Of a stretch of DNA of 64,000 nt, positions 12,501-22,377 are shown in pieces. The stretch spans positions 4,278,001 to 4,342,000 of the forward strand of contig OY751492.1 of NCBI GenBank assembly GCA_963565915.1. Reading direction: 5' to 3'. The notes beneath the pieces are model-generated. The model did not search any database. It was given only the letters and a program-made list of their open reading frames with translations, and was not told the DNA's origin. The DNA comes from Entoloma clypeatum. Taxonomy: Eukaryota > Basidiomycota > Agaricomycetes > Agaricales > Entolomataceae. The position numbers were made by a program, and so were the translations under genes. Within the stretch, counting starts at the first letter, position 1; every line of letters begins with the position of its first letter.

Positions 12501-13257
12501 CACTACTGAGGTATCCGATATTCTGGCTAAATATCCACACTGGGACCGCTCACCCCGCCGCCTCACATTACCACCACTATCGAAGGATGGCCTTGAAGTT
12601 CACAAGCATGTTGACCACATCAAACCACCATCATGGCGAGGCAATGTTGAGGTCTCACGCATTAATCTACAAACCTGCTGGAAGCTGGGGCGTGAGATGG
12701 TCAAGGATGAAAACTCGCGCTTGGCCCAAGTTCTTCAGGAGGCTGATCTTGCAAATGACGTTGGCTCGCAGAGTGTCATTGACATCCTTCGTCCATTTGG
12801 AAATGATCTTGTCCATACCCAGCGAGATGCTGATGACTATGACGATACTGCTGAGGACGACAATGTACCAATCGATCAAAATGCTGGGCTCCCTCTCGCA
12901 CCTGATATTGAGGATGCTGCAGCTGAAGAAGAGCCAACTGGACGACACAACCCGTGCTTTGACCTAGATGGAGACAACATCTATAAAGCCCGGTATCTCA
13001 ATCAGATCTTCAAAGAGCTGAGATCACCTGGTTCACAAGATCGGTTGAAACGTGTTGCCAATGTTCCACGATATGCAATCAAACGAGACGACCAATCAGA
13101 TATGGTTGAACATGATCCAATTTCGGGTGCTCCAAGTCTCAAGATCGATTCTCCAATTGCAACATTGCTCCAATGCGAGGATCACCTGTTTGTGTGTATC
13201 AGAGAGATCAACGACATCACACATGGTTCTCAACATCATCAGGAAAAAGTCACTTGA
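9511..13257 (+). pseudogene. Large basidiomycete-restricted repetitive-family protein, decayed (function unknown)
   Basis: Exon 1 (9511-9528, MDSSTL) joins exon 2 at 9587, which encodes a small zinc-finger-like module (CPDCKTLVHVG, then FKKRHKNSKKC). A middle part ends at an intron at about 10250-10299. The long C-terminal part contains YTEEDALRGLLLWRLGGARV, YSARPVLVSGSCKRE, LPFLNLEVGDDDLTADKDYK and FWVILLGTDRLEELFGILR. An intron fits 11516-11566. I know these blocks from many multi-copy mushroom proteins of unassigned function. Damage: stops near 9772 and at 11002-11004 (TAA) and 11368-11370 (TGA), and a frameshift near 12120 between SLPPAPSSPF and the frame that carries LSLSEQLAHLSAAAH. The acidic C-terminal tail ends at 13257. 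A transposase-like origin is inference. Confidence 0.7.
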
Positions 13258-13503
13258 GTATGTAGCCCTGCATAGACATGGTAGGAGGGCATAGCTTTGT
13301 ATACAAGTCCCCATTACATAGTGATCGGTAGCTTGTCCGTAGCTCCCAGCCATATGTCTGTAGTGGTCAATAGTGATTGATAGCAGTTGCATAGCTACCT
13401 GTCGAGATATGTAGTTCTTCGTACTTACCATATTGGGACAGCTACAACGGTTATTTTGTCAACATTGCTCCTGGTACTCCTGGTATTAAGACAGTCAGGA
13501 CAC
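13258..13503. other. Spacer, no gene seen
   Basis: Repeated short CATAGCT/TGTAG words occur, but there is no coding pattern. Confidence 0.4.
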
Positions 13504-14665
13504 ATTCAGAGAACGAATAAAATGACTGTATTTCGCAGGAATAACATCTACAAAGCACTGCTACGAGCTATCATCTCCACTTTCAGAATCCTCACCCTCA
13601 CTTTCTGTCTCTCCCATATGTCCTTCAAGCTCCTGCCGTACACGATCCTCTTCTTCTCCTACCAACTGCCAAACTGCTGTCGTTTCATCAATACATCCAG
13701 AGTGACGTCTAGGGAATTTGCAGTGAGCCTTGGAATTGTGCATCATGTAGGAAAAAGTGACTTACTCAGCCCGCTTAAACAAAGTCTTCTGCCGATTGGT
13801 AGTAACAATCTCGTTCACGTTGGACCACACATTGAGGTCAGCCAAGTGGACCCTGTAGGGTGACCCAGCGACCTTCTCCGAAAAGTCTTCCTGGGAATGT
13901 GTGCCTGTAGACCACTCTTTCAGGCAGAACTCCGTCTAACAACAGGAGAAATCAGAGAATGTTCACTTGAAGAGAATGTCTCCTCACAAGGGTAAAGAGG
14001 AAGGCAAGTGTTTCGAGTGAGATAGGATTGAAATAATGTTTGAAACGAACGCCTCGAGACTCGGCAGTTTTGAACCAGGCAACGTGAAGGACTTGACTAA
14101 TGATGGAATTCTGAGCATATCCGTCACGTGTCTTTGTATTCTGTAGCATGCGAGGTTAATAGATGAAAAGATACAATGATCAAATATACCTTGTAGTGGA
14201 AAGCGGCCTTTGCTGTCAGCTCTTTTGCCAGCTTTGAGTTTCGCTTGACCTCTCAAGATCGTGTATCGTGATGGAACCCAAACACAGCGACAATAAGGGA
14301 GCAGACATGTTTCAGGGTATCTTGACGAATACGTGCCCCACGTTTCTTAATCTGAATCACAGAATATCATCATATATGGCACACAAACAAATGAAATAGA
14401 CCTACTAGTGTTGCCGCCCGATCTGAGAGTTCATACATATCCGTAACATTGAAATGGGCATGAGCATTAGCCCAAACCATTGTTACCCACTTCGCCTTCA
14501 AGCCATTGTCAGGGAAAGTATTAGCTGTGCAAATGAGTACTTCATATTCTTCCATTGATCACAACAGAATTGCCTCCGCCAGTGGATCGCCCTTAAAGTC
14601 TTCGAGCTTTGGTCGTAGCTTGAGATTGAGACCCTCGCGCAGCTTGAGAGTCTTCTTCTTGATGG
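13504..14665 (-). pseudogene. DUF6532-like basidiomycete protein, decayed
   Basis: Blocks typical of the DUF6532 family read on the minus strand. KLRPKLEDFKGDPLAEAIL is near 14565-14640, and NTFPDNGLKAKWVTMVWANA near 14430-14530. Then come RIRQDTLKHVCSLIVAVFGF near 14280-14340, VLHVAWFKTAESRGVRFKHYFNP near 14030-14100, and the C-terminal EFCLKEWSTGTHSQEDF and YRVHLADLNVW near 13840-13930. Introns separate some blocks. An in-frame TGA (14559-14561) follows the first block. A Ser/Glu-rich acidic tail (13561-13746) may be its C-terminus. The family is common and often multi-copy in mushrooms; its role is unknown. Confidence 0.6.
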
Positions 14666-14905
14666 ATGGTGATTTTCAACATCAGTAAACTGCACAACAT
14701 CAAACATTACCTCGATTCAATTAGGTCTCGCGGACCTGCTGCCAATTTCAACACGGAGGCCACTGAATGGCTCCACATCGACCTCGCAAAAGTTGGCTAT
14801 CGGTTGATGAACAAGAAGGCCTACATCAAGCAGATGATGATGTGGTTAAGGCGCCAGGATGCGATACACCGATTTTCCACATACCTTCAATGGGTTAGTG
14901 CATCG
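14666..14905 (+). pseudogene. Plavaka-type transposase C-terminal fragment
   Basis: The frame reads FNISKLHNIKHYLDSIR, then FNTEATEWLHIDLAKVGYR, NKKAYIKQMMMWLRRQ and YLQW. These are the conserved C-terminal blocks of fungal Plavaka transposases, which cut and paste CACTA-like DNA elements. Only this tail remains, and it is followed by an acidic low-complexity frame to 15022. It is directly adjacent to, and on the opposite strand from, the DUF6532-like pseudogene. Confidence 0.75.
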
Positions 14906-15004
14906 GCTTCTCGAGAAGACAGAGTCAAGTCAGATGCGGAAGGTGAAGATAATATTGACGATGATAATGAGTCAGACAGGCTTGTCATGACTGCAGTCGG
15001 ACTG

Positions 15005-15060
15005 AGTCTGACTCTGACTTAGTCATTATGACTTGACTATGATTGACTAGTCTGACTGAT
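15005..15060. repeat. GACT-rich low-complexity tract, left side of the hAT element
   Basis: Dense overlapping TGACT/GACTAG words. A similar tract lies at 18625-18690 beyond the other end of the hAT gene, partly in inverted orientation. They could be subterminal repeats of the element, but no clean terminal inverted repeat was found. Confidence 0.4.
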
Positions 15061-15088
15061 CAAGGGTTTAAGGGTCCATGTGATATTA

Positions 15089-18000
15089 CTATATATGGTA
15101 TGTTTGATTCTCGACTGATTGATCCATCGCGTCGAACATTTGCAGCGGCCCACAATACTCGGCGGCAGCAGCCCCAGCCTCAGATGCCAACAAGATCTCA
15201 TACACCTCCATCTCCCTCTCCAAGTTCTCGATTCCACCTTTCCAAAAGGATCCCATCACATGCAACGACACATCTGCACTATCTGTTTTGGTGGGATATA
15301 TAAAGAGTTTATGCAGTGGTATGGAAATTTTTCGTGCTGGAGCAGACCAGGCAGGCAGATGAGTGGATGGTGGGACTGTGATGGTTGGGGGTCGCACTGG
15401 TGGTAGTGGGGCAGGTAAGTTGTCATTGTCAGGCATGTTTGCAGCGGTAGCGCTTGCAATAAGTTGCCACGAAAGTTGATCAAAGCTCAACAGGCCTTCG
15501 GAACCATCAATGTTAACCTCCAAACTATCAGTGGCCTCCGACTCTTCTTCACCCAGTCCCATGCTGAAGCTGCGCTTCCCTCGCGGATGAAGCAAGCCAG
15601 CTTCAATGTGAGCCCATTTAAGGTCCATCCCTACCATCGCCATCTTACAAACCTTCTCAACCCCCAGCCGACTGCGGATGCCCGTGTGGACCAGCCCCAT
15701 GTGGCTGAACACGCGTTCGCAATCGGCCGAATTTGCAATGACACTGAGAACACGCAGTGCCAACTTTACCAGAGAGTTGCGCCCCATTGTTTCCTGGTTG
15801 TCAACACCTTCCCAAATGTTCACGGGATCAACCTCACATCCCTAGACATGTATTTATCAGGTAATCAGTACTCTGTAGGCCACCCAGCAAGCTTTCTTGC
15901 CTCGTCTTCCGCATTTTTCTTCCACTCATCTTGTCCCATACGTTCGGGAGAAAACTCTTCACATTCATTATAATAGTCCATGAACGCGGCTTGGAAGCGT
16001 GCGTCGGCATGTGTTCTAAAGAGTCGATGATAGAGGTCCTTCAACATGTTGCACAGTCCGATTGGTGTAAGATTTATGTCTGAACGTGAAAAGCATTTTC
16101 CACGGAGAAGAATAGAGGCTAGGAACGGTGCTTGATCTGCTGCTGCCCAACGTTTCTCCAGGGTTCCGTGAATGACAGCTCGGACTTCCTCTGTAACGCT
16201 ATGATTTGAATAGATCTGATAGAGGTTGCCAAGTGTAGTCAAGTGTATTTGATCCCTGAGTAATGTTGGCGGCAATCGCAAGTGGTTCAAGTAGGCTACA
16301 TGTTCTGCGGGCAGTGGGAGTGTTATGATTGATGACCATTGACAGGGAATGCTCTCGCTCACATCTTGACCTCACTCCAAAAGATTGCACTTGTGACAAT
16401 TTCCTGAATTGATTCTGCTTTCTCTGCTGCATCGGATTTGGGACCAGCAGATGCGATAATCTCAGCACTGTACTTTAACCAACATGCTTGCAATGTTATT
16501 CGGACCTCGAGAAGTCGGCGAAGTGAGAGGTAATGTGCAATCCATCACATGATAACTGGACGGATGAGAGCGAGGATCTTGAGGTTCGTCTGATGTTGCT
16601 CTCGGCAAAAAATACCAAGAGCACGGCTATGACTGTTCATCCATTGAACGACCTCCTGGGCCTTCGGGACGCACTCCAGAAACCTAGACCCCAGACCAAG
16701 AAAATCACCGACCATCAGATTTATTTGATGAGCCCAGCAGAGCGTCACGATAAGCCAGGGCATCAGCACAAGTAGGAGTCTTCGCATCTTCTTTGCATCA
16801 CCACCGTCATCGGAGCAAACACCAACAACTGACAGTTTATATTTATCTTCGGCCCATTGGATGTCGTTGGTAACTAACTTCAAGAGTCCTTCACCAGTCT
16901 TCGCGTCCTCAGAAACATCATGAGTGCGCATCAAGTAAGGCTGTAAATAATGTGAAGTATCATGATTAAGCCGAAGCCGACCGCTGAGCTCACCTCAGAA
17001 TTTATATTCATCATCCCCGCAATGATGCTCTGCTTTGCCTTACTTTTCCAACCATCAGTTACATATGTGCCCATTTTACCACCTAGTTTCTGCTTCATTT
17101 TTTCCTCTACCTTCGCCACCTCCCGATCCAATATTGGCCCAGATAACGTCCACTGATCTGGAACGATCGCAGGTGGAATCCATTTTTTGAAAAACAAACG
17201 TGTTTCTGGATTGTTTGCCATGTTCCACGACACTTTGTTCGCAACGAGAAACTTGCAAAAATCCTCACCGAATTCCTGTTGAATACATGCATTCCATTCT
17301 CCCATTGGCTGAGGCGAGCCCACTGTACTAACATAATCTGATGTATGGCGTCGTTTGGCCGTGTTTTCAGCATATTTGTTAAGAACTGATCGACAAAACA
17401 TCGGAGCTACGTCGGACGCATCGGAAGGTCGGAGGGTCGGAGCGTGTGCAACGTAGGGGCAAGGACTTGGCTTCAACTTGCGTGTTGCGCCCTTGCTAAT
17501 ATGTCGGTGTCCTTATTTTGGAAGGATTGGAGGATCGGAGGTCGGAGGTCGGACTCAAGTTAAGAGTTGGAAAGAGGACGGAAGGTGTGATGTCGATTCT
17601 AAGTTGATATTCAAACTGAAGCTAATACATGATTCTACATAAGTTTAAATACTATGTCAGAGGACGTGTGGCTTTGTCGGAGTCGGATAACGAGTGGCTG
17701 TCGGAGTCGGATAACGAGTGGCTGTCGGAGTCGGATAACGAGTGGCTGTCGGAGATTCTTAACATAAGTAAAATGGTCGGATGTAAGTAATGTACGTAGT
17801 AACGAGATTCATAACAGTAAGTATGCATAATAAGTATTAGTCAAAATGTCAGAGGTGTCGGAGGTGTCGGGATTGGTCGGAAATCGTCAGAATGGATCGG
17901 AATGTAACAATATTGTGTATTCGGGAGTAAAAGCAGGCCTCCAATCGGAGAGGGTGCTGCAGAAAAGCTCAACGGGCCAGCTAGACCAGAAGTTGCAATA

Positions 18001-18457
18001 TACGGAACCGGAGGTGAGCCGTAAGACCAGCTGCGTGAATGTGAGATAGGTTTAGAATGCGATATTGATGGCATTGACGGCGCAGGGCTAGCTTCATCTT
18101 GCGCGCGGTTTCTGAGATCAGGGGAAACATAAACACATTTGATGAGATGGGGCACCATGTTTTGCTTTGGTTTCCCTGCCATCGGAGGTGAGTCAATTCT
18201 GGCTAGTATCCGGGTCGAAATTATGTTAACAGTCTGCAAGGTTATTTAACAAGCTCACCTTGTTGCTCCAACATCTCTTTGGTACGCGGTTGGCCTGCAT
18301 TACCAAGAGAAGCACTGACAACATCAGATTGTCGAAGCAAGTTACGGTGATAGTGAAGACATGCATTGCACCATGCATTCTTGTTTGAGTGATTGTTTCG
18401 GTAGTATTCTCCATCCGTGAAAAAAAAAACCCAGACCCAGTGTTCAACCGGGCTCAT
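15089..18457 (-). pseudogene. hAT-family transposase, decayed, with an internal repeat insertion
   Basis: From the 5' end on the minus strand there is first a BED-like zinc finger split over two exons: KNAWCNACLHYH near 18330-18380, and GKPKQNMVPHLIKC near 18130-18180. A DUF659-like block follows (GTYVTDGWKSKAKQSIIAGM, about 17000-17070), then the catalytic-core block VGVCSDDGGDAKKMRR with TLCWAHQINLMVGD (16700-16840), LEPLAIAANITQG, and TLEKRWAAADQAPFLASILL. The hAT dimerisation domain, LALRVLSVIANSADCERVFS, is near 15690-15780. Introns are at about 16943-16993 and 15845-15880. Damage: in-frame TGA at 16545-16547, a frame change near 16250-16370, and a GTCGGA-rich stretch (17395-17960) between the finger exons and the DUF659 exon. 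Confidence 0.8.
17395..17960. repeat. GTCGGA-motif cluster with a 24-bp tandem triplicate
   Basis: The word TCGGA recurs many times in about 560 bp. At 17676-17747 a 24-bp unit, GTCGGAGTCGGATAACGAGT plus GGCT, is present in three perfect copies, followed by a partial fourth. The tract lies inside the hAT transposase gene. It may be an inserted non-autonomous element or displaced subterminal transposase-binding sites. Confidence 0.75.
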
Positions 18458-18624
18458 AGTTGGTCAGAAAGCAAGGGGCATTGAAAACATTGCCGTTCGA
18501 TGGGTATTAAGGAACTGTACACGCGTACATGATACACGACTCTTCGGTGAGGATGACTTGAAGCGAGGATGGGTCGATGGCCGGTTACTCAGACACAACC
18601 GACCAGCGGGCCGGCTTGCCTTGA

Positions 18625-18690
18625 CTAGTCATGACTAGTCAGTTGAGTCAGTTGCGCTGATGTGACTGTTTTGACTTGACTGATCCGACC
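18625..18690. repeat. GACT-rich low-complexity tract, right side of the hAT element
   Basis: ACTAGTCATGACTAGTCAGT and neighbouring TGACT words mirror the tract at 15005-15060. Confidence 0.4.
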
Positions 18691-18723
18691 CACAGTCAAT
18701 GTGACTTGCACAACACTGGAGTC

Positions 18724-19430
18724 TATGGCAACAGAGCCTGGACTGCCCCCTTTTTGATTAGCGGCAGGGTCCATATTGATTGATGAAGGATCAGCCGACA
18801 AACATGCCGGCTGACTAATAACAAACAATGCATTGTCTCCATCAATTGGCCTCATTGACCACAAAATCATGTATCTCGGGCCATCCAATGGGTGGATTGC
18901 TTTCATATTTTGTATCCTCAATCTCAATTAAATAATACATTATATGCATTTTACAAAAGAGCAATGTTTATTTCAACTCATGTAGGTATATATCCTGCAA
19001 CTGCCAAAAAGTGAAAAAAGCGCACCTTATATTGCACTACAACCAGAAGGCCTATACCTAATATCTTTGTAGTCCTTATTTGAAACATAAATTAGGTGTG
19101 TCTTTTGTGAAAGGAATATGCCAGAAAATGTTTAGATGAACTGATCCAGCTATGCCTTCTGATTGCCCCAAAAATAATGATGCACACTTCATATCATCAG
19201 AACCGTGGAACCATTGCCTCTCATATTCTGCCACTGTAGATAATATATATAGAAGATGTATTTCGCCGAAGGAATAAGTGAGAAAATGCCTAGATCTATT
19301 TCTAGAGGTATATGCTTTCAACCACCTGTATTTCCAAATATGCACCATATTCCAGCAAAGGCATGGAGAATATCCCTCTGACCTTTAGACCCTCTTAGAT
19401 TTGAAGTATATAATATTGACCAAAGGAATG
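18724..19430 (+). repeat. Left inverted arm of the foldback-like element
   Basis: Reverse-complement partner of 20567-21275, with only scattered differences seen by eye. For example, CTGGACTGCCCCCTTTTTGA near the outer edge recurs inverted at the other end. Confidence 0.85.
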
Positions 19431-20234
19431 AGGATAATGTCTGCAAACTACTTTATGAGTGTATGTCCTTACATATCCATCAGCGAACCTACATTTTACT
19501 CCTGGGAGCTCATATGAGCATCAACGAGCCAAAATGAGTGCATCTGAGTTGCGATCCGATGAGCCCCACAAGATTGGCCACCAACTCCCATGAGTAAAAC
19601 TGTCAATTATAGAGAAGGCAGCTTCCACAACTTCCTTATAGTCAGTTTTGGGTGCTATAGTGGTCAGGGCTATTGGATAGGCCACAAATACATCCCATTT
19701 GATGCACAGAATAAGGGATTACCTTTTGGATGACTCACAAGGGCTAAATTGTTGTGCTGATCTTGCGTGAAGCAAATCTGGTAAAATCCCCTTCACTTTT
19801 CATTTTTCATTATAAAAGACAACTCATAGAATGAGATTTAAAAGCTCAAAATTATTCTGTGGTCTTATACAACACCTTCGCAGAGTTCTGTCCATTGGCC
19901 ACTTTGACAAGCTGACGAGGTCACGAGATTTGTGTAGATTTGCTGATGCTCTCCTCAAGACAAGTACTCTCCATCTATCAGAATTGGACTATATACATAT
20001 AACCAGATTGCTGGAAAGAGGTGAGAGATCACATATCTAGCATATACAGAAGATTCCACATAATTATGTGGAGGGTGGACAGCTGACTGCAAGATATGAT
20101 GTTGGACACATTAGTTGAGGTATTAGCCTATGGGTACTTGCAAACTGTCTCATGTTGGCACCTGTATCATTCACAAACATCCAGCCTCTCTCACTCCATA
20201 AGATTGATATGAGTCTTTTATATGAGGTAGATTT

Positions 20235-20730
20235 GTTCTCTTGCCCCTTTCCAACACTTTCATGATGTGTATTGTAGATGGAGAATACTTGACTGGACAG
20301 AATTCTTATAAATAGTCTACATATATACTCCACCTTATTCCTTTGGTCAATATTATCTCATATACTTCAAATCTAAGAGGGTCTAAAAGGTCAGAGGGAT
20401 ATTCTCCATGCCTTTGCTGGAATATGGTGCATATTTGGAAATAAGATCTAGGCATTTCCTCACTTATTCTCTTGCCCCTTTCCAACACTTTCATGATGTG
20501 TATTGTAGATGGAGAATACTTGACTGGACAGAATTCTTATAAAATAGTCTACATATATACTCCACCTTATTCCTTTGATCAATATTATCTCATATACTTC
20601 AAATCTAAGAGGGTCTAAAAGGTCAGAGGGATATTCTCCATGCCTTTGCTGGAATATGGTGCATATTTGGAAATACAGGTGGTTGAAAGCATATACCTCT
20701 AGAAATAGATCTAGGCATTTTCTCACTTAT
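20235..20730. repeat. Internal tandem duplication (~230 bp) within the element
   Basis: The segment beginning TTCTCTTGCCCCTTTCCAAC occurs at 20235 and again at 20467, each running through the block with CATGCCTTTGCTGGAATATG. The first copy lacks about 31 bp (the stretch with CAGGTGGTTGAAAGC) that the second copy and the left arm have. Confidence 0.8.
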
Positions 20731-21275
20731 TCCTTCGGCGAAATACATCTTCTATATATATTATCTACAGTGGCAGAATATGAGAGGCAATGGTTCCACG
20801 GTTCTGATGATATGAAGTGTGCATCATTATTTTTGGGGCAATCAGAAGGCATAGCTGGATCAGTTCATCTAAACATTTTCTGGCATATTCCTTTCACAAA
20901 GACACACCTAATTTATGTTTCAAATAAGGACTACAAAGATATTAGGTATAGGCCTTCTGGTTGTAGTGCAATATAAGGTGCGCTTTTTTCACTTTTTGGC
21001 AGTTGCAGGATATGTACCTACATGAGTTGAAATAAACATTGCTCTTTTGTAAAATGCATATAATGTATTATTTAATTGAGATTGAGGATACAAAATATGA
21101 AAGCAATCCACCCATTGGCCCGAGATACATGATTTTGTGGTCAATGAGGCCAATTGATGGAGACGACGCGTTGTTTGTTATTAGTCAGCCGGCATGTTTG
21201 TCGGCTGATCCTTCATCAATCAATATGGACCCTGCCGCTAATCAAAAAGGGGGCAGTCCAGGTTCTGTTGCCATA
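20567..21275 (-). repeat. Right inverted arm of the foldback-like element
   Basis: Inverted copy of 18724-19430, ending CTGTTGCCATA just before the GGAGTC duplication. Open frames in it (up to 133 codons) are matched by the other arm in antisense and carry no recognisable domain. Confidence 0.85.
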
Positions 21276-21285
21276 GGAGTCAGAT

Positions 21286-22188
21286 GAGGAAATCAACAAG
21301 GTCACGGACCCACAATGGGAAACAACCACAACTTACCACGTTGCGAAGCAGCCGGCGCTTTCTCGCGTCACTGTTGATTCGATTGCACAGGACTTCGGTG
21401 CTGTCGACTTTCTCACACACCTTAATGCCTTCATTCACGACCACAACCTCCGCCCTCGCAATCCTCCCTCCGTCCGCTCACTCTTTCCCGTTTACCACCG
21501 CCTTACGCTCCACCTTCCATCCATTCCAGAGGTCTCAAAAGGAGTTGTGAAAGACCATGTCGTCGCGACGAAACATGGAGCGCGGAAGGTGACAAGGCAA
21601 GGCATAAAAGCAGCTACACCAGCGCGGTTTAGTACTGTGCTTGTCTGTTCAAGTGTAAATCACGGAGTCCAGAATGGACGGATGGATGGTATGTGCAACA
21701 TTTGCATTCTCACTCGAAACTTGCCGTTACAGGCTACTGCCCTCCCAGGTCTTCGTTTAGGCCAAGTCCGGCTGATCTTTACCTTGCCCGATGAATATGG
21801 TTCCTTTTCCGAGCCTCTGCTCTATATCCACTGGTTCAAACCACTGCGCACACCCATCCCCGACCTAGAGATGTACAATGTCTTATTCGCATCTCGAAAT
21901 CGCCGCCGCCATGCATCAATCATCCCTGCTTCGCATGTCCTCCGAACCTGCCATTTGATGCCGCATTTTGGGCGCTCCGCAAACCGTAACTGGGCATCGG
22001 ATGATGTTCTTGACCATGCTCCCTCATTCTATCTCAATCCTTACCTTCGGCACTATGATTTCTATCATCTTCGTTACCTCCCCGCCCTTCAGTATCTCCA
22101 GAATCGTTCTCAACGAGAAGTTCTTCAAGATCAATGCGCAGCAGAATCGCATAGCATTCACCAGCAAACACTAGCACAGTTCCGGTGA
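21286..22188 (+). pseudogene. C-terminal part of a basidiomycete class II transposon ORF
   Basis: The frame opens next to the foldback element and reads VDFLTHLNAFIHDHNLRP, then IPARF-like ATPARFSTVLV. After an intron (about 21689-21731) come LRLGQVRLIFTLP, LLYIHWFKPLRTP, MYNVLFASRNRRRHASIIP, HVLRTCHLMPHFG and FYLNPYLRHYDFY. This block order is one I know from the C-terminus of multi-copy ORFs in mushroom DNA transposons of the Plavaka/KDZ sort. The exact class is uncertain. The N-terminal transposase part is absent, so it is a fragment even though the remaining frame has no stop. Confidence 0.6.
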
Positions 22189-22377
22189 TGGATTGTCTTG
22201 TGACTACATAGTACTTTGAAAATGAAATTCCGTTTCGTCCTTTTGATACCCAGAGTGACTGAACTCGAGACTGACCTTAGAGTCATTGACGTCTATAATG
22301 TCTAGACATATTTGCACGAGTCTACTATGATCGCGTAACCATGGCGTTGTGTACAGGAAGCTCCTGGGAACTACGCC

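Larger units (their letters stand above)
18718..21281. mobile_element. Non-autonomous element with ~700-bp inverted arms and a 6-bp TSD
   Basis: The element proper is 18724-21275. It starts TATGGCAACAG and ends CTGTTGCCATA, and is bounded by GGAGTC on both sides (18718-18723 and 21276-21281). The left arm (18724 to about 19430) is the near-perfect reverse complement of the right arm (about 20567 to 21275). The 1.1-kb centre holds a tandem duplication (20235-20469 and 20467-20730). ORFs inside are short and unrelated to any transposase I know, so the element probably depends on one encoded elsewhere. It resembles foldback or large MITE-like elements; the superfamily is not determined. Confidence 0.85.

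Noticed and set aside
20575..20976. 133-codon ORF in the right arm of the foldback element
   Set aside because: It is mirrored in antisense in the left arm, lacks any domain, and coding is unlikely.
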